NCBI GenBank assembly: GCA_963706905.1
Contig: CAVPNY010000011.1
Span: 349,957-413,956 of the forward strand
Length of the DNA stretch: 64,000 bases
Reading direction: 5' to 3'
Source: CAVPNY01 sp963706905
GTDB taxonomy: Bacteria > Chloroflexota > Anaerolineae > Anaerolineales > UBA4823
Position numbers and translations under genes: made by a program. Position 1 is the first letter of the stretch; the number at the start of each line of letters is the position of its first letter. Shown piece after piece: positions 8,613 to 16,488 of this stretch. The notes under the pieces were generated by a model. That model did no database searches. It had not been told where the DNA came from and worked only from the letters and a program-made list of their open reading frames with translations.

Positions 8613-10346
8613 CTAATTCTCTGTCGTATTCATTGTCTGTGCAGTCTGCAGCATGTCTTTAGCAGAGTGCAGAGTCCCTTGAGATACTTCTCCCAACATT
8701 TGAGCTAACTCAGCCACTCGGTCTTCATCACTCAGCTCGTTGACCTCGGTGATGGTGCGTTCGTTCTGAATGTGCTTGTTCACCTGGAGGTGTTGCTCTC
8801 CAAATGCTGCCAGTTGTGGCAGGTGGGTAACGCACAGCACCTGGTGACGCCGAGCCAGCCTACGTAGTTTGTGCCCAACAATCGTGCCGACACGTCCACC
8901 AATACCCTGGTCGATTTCATCGAAAATCAGGGTTGGAATATGGTCTGCGCTGGCAAGTACATTTTTCAGGGCTAACATAAGCCGGGATGTCTCCCCGCCT
9001 GAGGCGATCTTGACCAATGGTTTCAATCCTTCTCCAGGATTAGGAGCAATCATAAATTCCACATGTTCGAGTCCGGTTGAATCAAATGCCAGCCGCCGCC
9101 CATCGGGAAGCTGTGCTCCATCTGGATCCGAGCGTTCCTGAAAATCGACTTCAAAACGCGCTCCTTCCATACGCAAGTCTGCCAGTTCTCTCTCAATGTT
9201 ATTTTGAAGCTGCCTGGCAGCTTGTCGGCGCTTCTGAGATAAAACCATCCCACGCGTCCCGAGCTCGGCGAGTAGAACTATTTCCTGCGCCTCTAACTCT
9301 GTTATCCGCTCTCCGGCGTGGGTGATAGTCTCTATTTGCTGCCGGTTCTTGACTGCGAAGTCCAGGACCGCTGGGATTGATTTGCCATATTTGCGTTTGA
9401 GGTTATGGATTAAGTTTAATCGCTCTTCAACCTCATCCAGGCGCGCTGGATTGAATTCGATCTCCTCAATATAAGAACGAAGGTCCCTGGAAATCTCAGT
9501 CAAATTGGTGAAGGCTGCCCTGAGCATTTCCGCCAGACTTTCTTGACGAGAATCGATGCGTGCCAGGTCGTTCAGCGCGTCCTCCACCGGTCCAAGTAGA
9601 TCGATGACTGAAGGGGATTCGGGACTGCCTTCATCCAGACCAATAAGAGCCTGTTGTGCTAGTTTTGCCAGGCTTTCAGCATTAACCAATCGTGTCCGTT
9701 CAGCGACAAGAGTATCATCCTCCCCGGATTTAAGCCGGGCTGATTCGATCTCATTGGCCTGGTAAGCCAGTAAGTCTAGCCGGCGGGCAGCTTCATCTTC
9801 CGCAAGACGAAGTTCTTTGAGTTCTTTTCGTAATCCATGCAGTTGATGATAAGTTTGCTGATAGGTGCTGAGTTCGGACTCTACTCCAGCAAAGCGATCA
9901 AGGAGATCGATATGTTGGCGCACTCGAAGCAAAGAAAGATGCTCTGATTGACCGTGCACGTCCACTAGCAGTTCTCCAAGCTCGCGTAGCACAGCCAGAT
10001 TCACCACGCGCCCATTAACTCGGCCTACGCTGCGGCCTTCAGTTCGAATCTCTCGTCCTAAAGTAAACGTATCATGGTCATCGAGCAATGCTTCCCGCTC
10101 CAATATGGTATGAACCTGCTCGCGGATCTCCGGCATGATTTGAAACGTCGCCTCAATATTCGAGCGGGTAGCCTCGCTGCGGATCATGGTTGCTTCGGCG
10201 CGTCCGCCGAGCAACATCTCCACCGCGTCGATGATGATTGATTTGCCTGCTCCAGTTTCTCCAGTGAACGTGATCAAACCCGGCTTGAGATGGAGTTCGA
10301 GCCGGTCGATAATGGCAAAATTCTCGATACGCAATTCTGTGAGCAT
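8613..10346 (-). CDS. recN: DNA repair protein RecN
   Basis: A 577-residue SMC-like ATPase that acts in double-strand-break repair. The N-terminus has the conserved MLTELRIENFAIIDRLEL start and a Walker A motif (GETGAGKS, about 30-37). A long coiled-coil middle (about 150-370) follows. The C-terminal half carries the ABC signature SGGETSRLMLALK and Walker B TLIFDEIDQGIGG. Length is typical for the family. The gene lies in a long minus-strand run with nadK and the zinc-ribbon membrane protein; recN next to nadK is a common bacterial arrangement. Confidence 0.96.
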   Translation of the reverse strand: MLTELRIENFAIIDRLELHLKPGLITFTGETGAGKSIIIDAVEMLLGGRAEATMIRSEATRSNIEATFQIMPEIREQVHTILEREALLDDHDTFTLGREIRTEGRSVGRVNGRVVNLAVLRELGELLVDVHGQSEHLSLLRVRQHIDLLDRFAGVESELSTYQQTYHQLHGLRKELKELRLAEDEAARRLDLLAYQANEIESARLKSGEDDTLVAERTRLVNAESLAKLAQQALIGLDEGSPESPSVIDLLGPVEDALNDLARIDSRQESLAEMLRAAFTNLTEISRDLRSYIEEIEFNPARLDEVEERLNLIHNLKRKYGKSIPAVLDFAVKNRQQIETITHAGERITELEAQEIVLLAELGTRGMVLSQKRRQAARQLQNNIERELADLRMEGARFEVDFQERSDPDGAQLPDGRRLAFDSTGLEHVEFMIAPNPGEGLKPLVKIASGGETSRLMLALKNVLASADHIPTLIFDEIDQGIGGRVGTIVGHKLRRLARRHQVLCVTHLPQLAAFGEQHLQVNKHIQNERTITEVNELSDEDRVAELAQMLGEVSQGTLHSAKDMLQTAQTMNTTEN

Positions 10347-10366
10347 AAACCAGCCTCAGGTCTGGC

Positions 10367-10867
10367 TTACATCCGAATGCCCCTCAGCCGGTAATACACC
10401 GTTGAGGTAACAATAAAGGCATAAATGGCTTGCCATACAAGGGTTAGCGAGAGAAAACCCTGCATCAGCCAGAAGATGATCGGGATAAGCGCGCCCAGGG
10501 CTACCGCGATCCCGCATAATACGAAGAGCTTGTTTGATCGACGCCGTCGGATGGCAGCGCGAATCGCTTCAGCGATGATCATCCCGGCGATCGGGGCAAC
10601 GAAAATCGTGAAAAAACCAATAAAGGAAACTATCCGACTGCCGATATAAGACAAGATGAAACCAATTCCAATCGCCAGGATGTAATCGTACCAGACTGCA
10701 GTATCAAATACCTTTTGTTGGTTTCGTACGCATTCCTGGCAGCGGTACCCTGTTGGTGTGAGGATCGCACACTTACTGCAGATGGGTTTCTCGCACCGGT
10801 TACACCGCAAGCTGGTTTCAACAGTTGGATGGTTCGCACAATATGTCGGAGTTAGTTGCGCCGTCAT
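10367..10867 (-). CDS. B-box/zinc-ribbon membrane protein
   Basis: A 166-residue protein. Residues 10-45 hold a B-box-like cysteine/histidine cluster (CANHP, CNRCEKPICSKCA, CQECV) likely to bind zinc. Three to four hydrophobic helices follow (about 60-95, 110-160). Proteins of this form are widespread in Chloroflexota and other phyla with no assigned function. Its ATG overlaps the stop codon of nadK (ATGA), so it is translationally coupled to it. Confidence 0.75.
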   Translation of the reverse strand: MTAQLTPTYCANHPTVETSLRCNRCEKPICSKCAILTPTGYRCQECVRNQQKVFDTAVWYDYILAIGIGFILSYIGSRIVSFIGFFTIFVAPIAGMIIAEAIRAAIRRRRSNKLFVLCGIAVALGALIPIIFWLMQGFLSLTLVWQAIYAFIVTSTVYYRLRGIRM

Positions 10868-11736
10868 CGGGAATTCCCTGTGGATGGGTTTTGATTCATG
10901 TGAGGGGTGAGGTTGCGGTAAAAATACCCCGGATCCTGATAGCGAATAAAGCTTAGGGTATATTGGCTGGCATTTACCTGTACGTTATCGCCATCTGCCA
11001 ATTCTATTGGGAATTGGCCATCGATGCTCAATACAGCCTGGTGGGTGGTATGGACGACGATGCTTACTGTGGCTCCTTCGGCCAGCAGAATCGCCCGGTC
11101 TATCGAGAGATGAGGAGCGATCGGCACCAGCAGGATGGTGCGTAGTTCTGGCGGCAGAATTGGGCCTCCTACGGCCAAGGCATAAGCGGTCGAACCGGTC
11201 GGTGTGGAGGCGATCAGGCCATCAGCAACATACGTGGTTAGGAGGCGACCATCCACGCTGGCCACCAGATGAACAGGACGTACGATATTCCCACGGCTGA
11301 CCACGGCTTCATTCACCACATCCCACTGACCAAGTATCTGTCCATCTCGATACTGGGCAGTGGAGAGCATCATCCTGCGTTCGATCCAATAATCCCCATC
11401 TAGGATGCGGGGAAGAATTTGTTGCCACTGGTTTTGTTGGATCTCTATCAAAAATCCGAAACGACCCAAATTAATTCCCAGGATCGGTACATTGCTGGGG
11501 CCACACAGATGCCCGGCCCTTAACATGGTACCGTCCCCTCCCAGTGCAATCAGGGCATCAAATTCCCCATCTTTGACCTGCTGGCGGAGCGTCTCATCAG
11601 AAATAGAACCGTAGGAGACATGAGAGACATATTGACTAATGAAATCCGCAATCCGGGCTGCTTCACCGATCGCTTCAGGGATTTGAGGGTGAGCAGCAAT
11701 AGCGATGCGGCGCAGTTTTGGTTCCAGTCCTGGCAT
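10864..11736 (-). CDS. nadK: NAD kinase
   Basis: A 290-residue ATP-NAD kinase that phosphorylates NAD to NADP in the cytoplasm. The diagnostic GGDGT motif is in LIALGGDGTMLRAG (about 63-76), and the second conserved region reads DGLIASTPTGSTAYALAVGGPI (shown here in two halves: DGLIASTPTG and STAYALAVGG). Length is normal. It is followed with a 4-bp overlap by the zinc-ribbon membrane protein and then recN. Confidence 0.95.
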   Translation of the reverse strand: MPGLEPKLRRIAIAAHPQIPEAIGEAARIADFISQYVSHVSYGSISDETLRQQVKDGEFDALIALGGDGTMLRAGHLCGPSNVPILGINLGRFGFLIEIQQNQWQQILPRILDGDYWIERRMMLSTAQYRDGQILGQWDVVNEAVVSRGNIVRPVHLVASVDGRLLTTYVADGLIASTPTGSTAYALAVGGPILPPELRTILLVPIAPHLSIDRAILLAEGATVSIVVHTTHQAVLSIDGQFPIELADGDNVQVNASQYTLSFIRYQDPGYFYRNLTPHMNQNPSTGNSR

Positions 11737-11758
11737 AACGTTCCAATTATAAACGAGA

Positions 11759-12271
11759 TTATTTCAACGCCTGGTCGCATATGGAGCGGAAACCGCATCG
11801 TTGGCACTTGGACGAAGAAGCGTGTGATCGAGATATTTCCTTAAGGTGTTCTTGCTGCCGCATGTCCGAGAGAATCTCCAATAAAGTTGTCTCCAGTTGA
11901 TCGGTGTATTCAATAGAAAAAGTCTGGTTTGGGTAGTGGAGGATGCCGTGTGGGGGGCGTTTTCCGAAAGTACGGTGGATAAGCAGGCAGTATGCGGCTA
12001 ATTGGAAGATATGCCCATCGTAAGGCGCTTGCGAAACCCGGCTGGATTTGATCTCAATTGGAATCAAGCGACCAGTCTGCTCTAGCAGGTAATCTGGTCT
12101 GCCGGTCAGGTCAAGGAGCGAGTCATAGAGCGGTTTTTCTACTTTCCCCCAACGGCTGGTATCTGCAGAGATCACCCGACCAGCCGGAAGGCCGGCGGTG
12201 CGACGTTGGCGGGCAGCGATCCAAAACAAAGCCAGTGCGGCGAGAACCAGCAGGGGTACCAGATAAAGCAT
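11759..12271 (-). CDS. Cas4/RecB-like nuclease, C-terminal catalytic part
   Basis: About 170 residues. The chain opens with a membrane helix (LYLVPLLVLAALALFWIAA). It then has the PD-(D/E)XK nuclease core: Asp in GRPDYLL, E-x-K in IPIEIKSS, and the RecB motif QLAAY. It closes with CQRCGFRSICDQ, three of the four cysteines that hold the iron-sulphur cluster in Cas4 proteins. The fourth cysteine lies in the preceding open frame (12284-12520). Both frames are in the same phase, separated only by TGA, so this is best read as the second half of one gene. The ATG at 12271 has no obvious ribosome site. The family cuts single-stranded DNA; no CRISPR array or other cas gene is nearby, so a housekeeping or repair role is more likely. 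Confidence 0.75.
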   Translation of the reverse strand: MLYLVPLLVLAALALFWIAARQRRTAGLPAGRVISADTSRWGKVEKPLYDSLLDLTGRPDYLLEQTGRLIPIEIKSSRVSQAPYDGHIFQLAAYCLLIHRTFGKRPPHGILHYPNQTFSIEYTDQLETTLLEILSDMRQQEHLKEISRSHASSSKCQRCGFRSICDQALK

Positions 12272-12283
12272 AAGAACCAATAA

Positions 12284-12520
12284 TCAAATCAACCGATTGG
12301 CCAGGTATATTGCCAGGATAAGTATGGCGAGCAGGAGCAAGCCGTATGCCACGTACTGGAGACAACTACTGATCATCACAATCCGTCCGTGGTGATAATG
12401 GAGTTCGGTGCCACCAATTAGTTCAGCTTGATTGTCTGGTTCATATCCCTGAAGTTGGTACCACCACGCCCTATGGCAGTAAAGGTAGGTATTGATCTCG
12501 GAGGCGCGGATCGTCCTCAT
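12284..12520 (-). CDS. Cas4/RecB-like nuclease, N-terminal part ending at an in-frame TGA
   Basis: A 78-residue product that starts with ATG overlapping the stop of the Translin-like gene. The segment EINTYLYCHRAWWYQLQG is the classic Cas4 N-terminus, with the first cluster cysteine at about residue 14, and is followed by GG-x-x-LH-x-x-HG. It ends in a membrane helix (YGLLLLAILILAIYLANRL). The stop is TGA at 12284-12286; reading through it continues without any shift into a second hydrophobic helix and the nuclease core. Two explanations fit: a nonsense mutation or sequence error in a single gene, or two membrane-anchored subunits that reassemble. Confidence 0.7.
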   Translation of the reverse strand: MRTIRASEINTYLYCHRAWWYQLQGYEPDNQAELIGGTELHYHHGRIVMISSCLQYVAYGLLLLAILILAIYLANRLI

Positions 12521-13152
12521 TTCTTGTTCAGGCGTGACTCCAATGTGTGAATGGTTTGCTCAAGATGTTCCTGACGAATGCTGATGGTCAAATCGCCTCG
12601 CGTGCGCTCGGTAAGGCTGCGGACGATGTCAGTCTGACGACGCAGGCCATTGGTGATCGCATCCGGATAATCCATGCTGATCAGCACCGCGTAAATATCC
12701 TCCATCTGATTGAGCAGCCGTTCGGCCTCCTGAGAATAGCCATGGCGGAGGATATCCAGGCAGCGGCGGCGTAATTCTCCAGCAGCTTCGGCTAAGCCAT
12801 TCAGGTAGGTCGCATTCTGCAATTCGAGATCCTGAGGAGTGGGTAAAGCATTGTCAGCAGTAAGTGCATAAACAATGTTTGCCTCGGCAAATTCCTTCAG
12901 GGCATCCTGGGTGTAGCCAGCGTAGTAGAGATCCGGAAATTCAGCCAGTTCTGAGCGTAATGCTGAAGCGATCCGTTTGGCTTCAGACAGGTTTTCTTCG
13001 GCAAGCTGGCGATCCTCGCGGTGAACGGCGCGAATTGCGTTGGCGCAATGCCGGGTGAGGGTGCGCGCCTGGGATAAGGCCCGGTCCCGTGCGGCGGTGC
13101 GGGCATCGAACTCCAGGCGAATTTCATCAGCAATGGAATCTAATGATTGCAT
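12517..13152 (-). CDS. Translin-family protein
   Basis: An all-helical 211-residue protein. The spacing of charged helices, the GYTQDALKEFAEA segment at about 80-92 and the NGLAEAAGELRRRCLDIL helix fit the Translin/TRAX fold, which in eukaryotes and archaea binds short single-stranded nucleic acids and degrades RNA fragments as an oligomer. Bacterial members exist, mainly in Chloroflexota and relatives. Its stop overlaps the start of the Cas4-like gene by 4 bp, so the two products are likely made together. A pairing of a nucleic-acid-binding protein with a nuclease is suggestive but unproven. Confidence 0.7.
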   Translation of the reverse strand: MQSLDSIADEIRLEFDARTAARDRALSQARTLTRHCANAIRAVHREDRQLAEENLSEAKRIASALRSELAEFPDLYYAGYTQDALKEFAEANIVYALTADNALPTPQDLELQNATYLNGLAEAAGELRRRCLDILRHGYSQEAERLLNQMEDIYAVLISMDYPDAITNGLRRQTDIVRSLTERTRGDLTISIRQEHLEQTIHTLESRLNKK

Positions 13153-13158
13153 CTGTGC

Positions 13159-13497
13159 TCATTCCTCAGGAGGTTCGTCGGCAGGTGGGGCAGGCCGGAA
13201 AAGAGAATCGGCCAGTGATTTCGACCCGGGGACATTAATTTCTCCGAAAGAGGTCTCATAGCGGCTGAGATTTTCGCTCAAGGCTCGGTAGAACAACTTC
13301 GCGCCAAGCGGAGACATGATCACCCGGGTTTTTACCTGGGCGGGAACACTCCCAGGTAAGAGATGGGCGAAATCGAAGATCAATTCCGTAGGAGAGTGCG
13401 CGATACGCACCAGGTTAATATAAGTGGCTTCCAGGTCTGGGGGTATCTCGAGCGGAGGAAAACTATGGACAGGGGGTTTCGGAGATTTATCTGACAT
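13159..13497 (-). CDS. DUF3467 family protein
   Basis: A 112-residue cytoplasmic protein with EATYINLVRIAHSPTELIFDF and later RVIMSPLGAKLFYRAL, the two conserved blocks of DUF3467. The N- and C-termini are proline-rich. Function is not known. It lies 6 bp upstream of the Translin-like gene and heads the run DUF3467-Translin-Cas4-like. Confidence 0.8.
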   Translation of the reverse strand: MSDKSPKPPVHSFPPLEIPPDLEATYINLVRIAHSPTELIFDFAHLLPGSVPAQVKTRVIMSPLGAKLFYRALSENLSRYETSFGEINVPGSKSLADSLFRPAPPADEPPEE

Positions 13498-13549
13498 CGT
13501 TGGTTTCCAGGTGGTCAGCGACGACGGGCTATCAGGAGATGAAACTTTG

Positions 13550-13596
13550 CCGGGCGGTGGATGCGTGATAAAGCTAGTAACACACCTACCGCCCGG
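13550..13596. repeat. Long imperfect hairpin between ssb and DUF3467
   Basis: CCGGGCGGT (13550-13558) and ACCGCCCGG (13588-13596) are perfect inverted repeats, and the bases inside pair partly with G-T wobbles to extend the stem. There is no T-run on either side, so it is not a classical terminator. It may be an mRNA-stabilising stem or a REP-like element; I see no second copy in the window. Confidence 0.5.
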
Positions 13597-13685
13597 AAGT
13601 ATGATCTAAGAAATATGGGACTCTGGCACAGGATTCTGCTGCACCGATGACCTCAGGGGTCATATAGCTGAGTCAGGCGTCAGGG

Positions 13686-14102
13686 CTAAAATGGGATATC
13701 ATCCGATTCGGCGACCACGTGTGAATCGCCGGCAGGATAAGACTCCTCTTCTGTGCCACGGCTGGAGAGGAAGCGGACAGTATTGGCAGAGACCTCGAAA
13801 CTGGCGTTAGTCGTGCCATCCTGGCGCTGCCATAGTCGGGGTCCTCCAGTGGATGGGTCAGGGGTAAGCCGTCCCTCAACCAGGACTTTGCTTCCTTTCT
13901 TCAGATACTGATTGCAGGTCTCAGCCTGTTTGCCCCAGGCCGAGACACGAAACCAGATCGTCTCCTTGACCTGATTGCCGTCCGAGCCGGTATATTGCCG
14001 GCTGGTGGCGACGCTAAAATTGGTGACAGCCTGCCCCGCAGGGGTATAGCGCATTTCCGGATCGCGCCCCAGGTTGCCGACGATAATGATGGTGTGGTAC
14101 AT
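13686..14102 (-). CDS. ssb: Single-stranded DNA-binding protein
   Basis: A 138-residue OB-fold protein that coats single-stranded DNA during replication and repair. It starts with MYHTIIIVGNLGRDPEMRYT and contains WFRVSAWGKQAE and KKGSKVLVEGRL. It ends in SDDIPF, the acidic tail with terminal Phe that recruits partner proteins. The ATG is preceded by AAGGAG. A possible -10 box (TACAAT on the minus strand, 14201-14206) lies about 100 nt upstream, giving a GC-rich structured leader. Confidence 0.96.
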   Translation of the reverse strand: MYHTIIIVGNLGRDPEMRYTPAGQAVTNFSVATSRQYTGSDGNQVKETIWFRVSAWGKQAETCNQYLKKGSKVLVEGRLTPDPSTGGPRLWQRQDGTTNASFEVSANTVRFLSSRGTEEESYPAGDSHVVAESDDIPF

Positions 14103-14223
14103 GCTGAACTCCTTCAGTTCGGTGAGCGGTCTGTCTTAAGTTCCGGACGTCCGACGCCCGGGGCAGAGCACTAGGACACTCACCGTCTATAAACAGAACA
14201 ATTGTACACTAAATTTTAGATTT

Positions 14224-14637
14224 TTAGAAGGATTTTACAGCTTCACTCAAGGAATAGTGGACTTCCAGGAACATATCATAGCCAGTGACCTTTAGAAGGT
14301 TGGCGACATTCTTGTTCGGGCTCAACAACTTAAGGTGCGGGGATTTAAAAGTTCCATCTCGCAGGCCTTTTGAAATTGCCTGGTCGCTTTCCGACACGGA
14401 ATCAGTTCGTAATAAATTGAAGACATAATGTAACCCACGGATTCCAGCGCTGCTAATGAAGGGCACCTGGCTGAGATCTAGGATAAGATAGCGCGTCCCA
14501 GCTTGAAAAACATCATCAGCTTTTTTTTGGAGTTGTTCGTAGGTGTTTCCGTCAAGATCACCCTTTAGATGAAGGATGGTGACCGGCACACGGCCTTGCA
14601 TTTCTTCGGTCATTATTGAAAGTTGTGACTCAGCCAA
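14224..14637 (-). CDS. STAS-domain anti-anti-sigma factor-like protein
   Basis: A 137-residue protein. The STAS core shows HLKGDLDGNTYEQLQ, then RYLILDLSQVPFISSAGIRG; the serine pair in FISSAG is the usual phosphorylation site through which a kinase switches the protein on and off. An insert of about 20 residues around 80-100 (SVSESDQAISKGLRDG) is longer than in the simplest members. A partner kinase or phosphatase is not visible nearby. Confidence 0.85.
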   Translation of the reverse strand: MAESQLSIMTEEMQGRVPVTILHLKGDLDGNTYEQLQKKADDVFQAGTRYLILDLSQVPFISSAGIRGLHYVFNLLRTDSVSESDQAISKGLRDGTFKSPHLKLLSPNKNVANLLKVTGYDMFLEVHYSLSEAVKSF

Positions 14638-14750
14638 GATTACCTCCTCGCTCCCAAGCGAATGGTCTGCACCTGAGCACGCGCAGCCTATTCAAATCTG
14701 GTGCAATTATATCTGAATTCGATAATTTTATAGGGTATATAGATCATTTC

Positions 14751-15584
14751 TTACTGATTGCGAAACTGCAGGCAATAATGATGAAATGTATTGCTCACCC
14801 AGGCGCTGCCGAGTCCAAAAGGCGCCAGACGAATATCATCCTGGCACCAGATACGCTCATCTTTCAGCACATAGGTTTCACTTAGCCGTTGCGCCAGGTC
14901 CCAGGCTAAGGGATAGATCTTTCCGCCCTTCTTGATGTTTTTTACAATGATAGTCAGGTAAGCCGTAGGAGTTAAGAATGGTCTTAGACTGGCATAAATC
15001 TTCACCAGGCGATCCAGGAATTCCGCATAATCATGGACATTGCCTAAATCAGCTGGATCTCCCGAATAGACTACGTCTAGCTCGTGTGACTCACGCCGCT
15101 TGCTTTGAGTGGCCGCGCCGCGGACGTGTAACATATCCCAGTAAGGTGGGGAAGTGAGCACATAATCGATCGGCGGGATGTGGTTGTCTTCGACAATTTG
15201 AGCGAGTTGCTCGGCGTCACCCTGGATCACTCTGGCGACCGATGGCGCAGAATTTTCTGCCAGGCTGGCGCGCTCAAATTCGACAAGCTCAGCTGCGATG
15301 CCTGCATATAAGGGATTGAGCTCGATCCCGTAGCTATGGCGTCCTGTTCGCAAGGCAGCTACCAACGTGCTCCCGGTGCCTACCATCGGATCGAAGACCA
15401 CCTGATCCCGCTTGGTGAAGAATTCAATAAATTCCTGCGCCAAAGTCTCTGGAAATTTGGCTGGATGGCGGATGGCAGACCTGGCGCGCGGGGGAGGGTT
15501 GTGGATGAACCAGGATTTTTGAAACTTGATCCAGGTCTTTGAATCCAGCTCGTTCAGGCGATTGACCCGGGGACGTTTTGTCAT
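14751..15584 (-). CDS. Orphan site-specific DNA methyltransferase (N4-cytosine/N6-adenine type)
   Basis: A 277-residue SAM-dependent amino-methyltransferase. The cofactor-binding motif VVFDPMVGTGSTLVAAL (about 62-78) precedes the catalytic motif TSPPYWDM (about 145-152). The order (cofactor site first) and the TSPPY form fit the N6A/N4C DNA methylases. No restriction endonuclease gene adjoins it; neighbours are a STAS protein and a secreted lipoprotein, so it is probably a solitary methylase used for marking or regulation. Confidence 0.85.
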   Translation of the reverse strand: MTKRPRVNRLNELDSKTWIKFQKSWFIHNPPPRARSAIRHPAKFPETLAQEFIEFFTKRDQVVFDPMVGTGSTLVAALRTGRHSYGIELNPLYAGIAAELVEFERASLAENSAPSVARVIQGDAEQLAQIVEDNHIPPIDYVLTSPPYWDMLHVRGAATQSKRRESHELDVVYSGDPADLGNVHDYAEFLDRLVKIYASLRPFLTPTAYLTIIVKNIKKGGKIYPLAWDLAQRLSETYVLKDERIWCQDDIRLAPFGLGSAWVSNTFHHYCLQFRNQ

Positions 15585-15624
15585 ATCGATTTGATCCAGG
15601 GTTTGATTTTGTTAACCATTTCGA

Positions 15625-16488
15625 TTATTGGATAATATCCCGAACAATTAAATCTGTAAAACTGACTGTGACATCCATCTCTCCGCCGGAGCGGGCAAAT
15701 ACACCCAGATTGCCGCCGGGTAAGAGCGGATCGCTCACAGTAAACTGGTATTGGTCGTTCACAAAGAAGCGCATCTCCCGACCTACTGCCCACACTGCCA
15801 GCCGTGAGCTGCTTGGAGCTCCGGGAGGAACCGATCCACTCAGTGTCCAGGGCTGTGGGGAGGACGCTGTTCCGCCAATTACCCTATCCAGGCGAACCAT
15901 GCCATTACAGGATAGCGAATAGCGGTAGAAATCCCCAGAAGAGGCCATCCGGATTAATAAACCATATTCATCCTGGCCGCGACACAAAGTAGGGCTGGCG
16001 GTGATCTCTGCGTAAAAATCGCCTAATACCGGTGTCTGGCGGACACTGTATTCGTATGCACCGGGCTCTGAGATAGCAATGGTCAATTCATTTTTCCCCA
16101 GGGCAGCGCTGCCGGATGAAGTTTTGCCAAGCAACCAGGAGTCAGGGCTGGAAAAGTCATCAACCAACAAAGTCTCCCCCAGGTTTGGGCGATAATCCTG
16201 CGTCGGGGTGATAACCGGAGTGGGAAATAGTGTGGGTGTGGAAGTAGGCGGAAACCAAACGATGGTGGCTGTGGGTGTGCTGGTTTGGGTTGGGGTTACC
16301 GTCGCCTCAAAAAAGTACTCAGGAGTTGCGGTCGTTGTGCAGGCGCCCAAGAATATTAAAAACATGAATGCCAGTAGTACCGACCAGCTCTGGCGAAAAA
16401 TTCCAAACAATAATCGCACACCATGTGGAATTCGTGAATAATTCAATTTGTCTAAACCAAAGTATTTAGGTTTGGTATCGCCTGACAA
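15625..16488 (-). CDS. Secreted lipoprotein with a LamG-like C-terminal region
   Basis: Up to 287 residues. A hydrophobic segment ends in a lipobox (LIFLGAC) and is followed by a Thr/Pro-rich linker with PTPT repeats. The C-terminal 170 residues are β-rich (LLVDDFSSPDSWLLGKTSSG, RFFVNDQYQFTVSDP) and resemble concanavalin/LamG-like sandwich domains found in extracytoplasmic binding proteins. The N-terminus is long for a signal peptide and overlaps the end of the epimerase gene by 23 bp; an internal GTG just upstream of the hydrophobic stretch may be the real start. The function is not known. Confidence 0.65.
   Translation of the reverse strand: MSGDTKPKYFGLDKLNYSRIPHGVRLLFGIFRQSWSVLLAFMFLIFLGACTTTATPEYFFEATVTPTQTSTPTATIVWFPPTSTPTLFPTPVITPTQDYRPNLGETLLVDDFSSPDSWLLGKTSSGSAALGKNELTIAISEPGAYEYSVRQTPVLGDFYAEITASPTLCRGQDEYGLLIRMASSGDFYRYSLSCNGMVRLDRVIGGTASSPQPWTLSGSVPPGAPSSSRLAVWAVGREMRFFVNDQYQFTVSDPLLPGGNLGVFARSGGEMDVTVSFTDLIVRDIIQ

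Noticed and set aside
12284..12286. Genome-wide reassignment of TGA to tryptophan
   Set aside because: Many well-delimited genes here (thrS, rplT, nadK, macrodomain, transposase) end at TGA with normal family length.
11759..12520. CRISPR-Cas locus suggested by the Cas4-like genes
   Set aside because: There is no repeat-spacer array and no cas1, cas2 or effector gene anywhere in the window; the neighbours are housekeeping genes.
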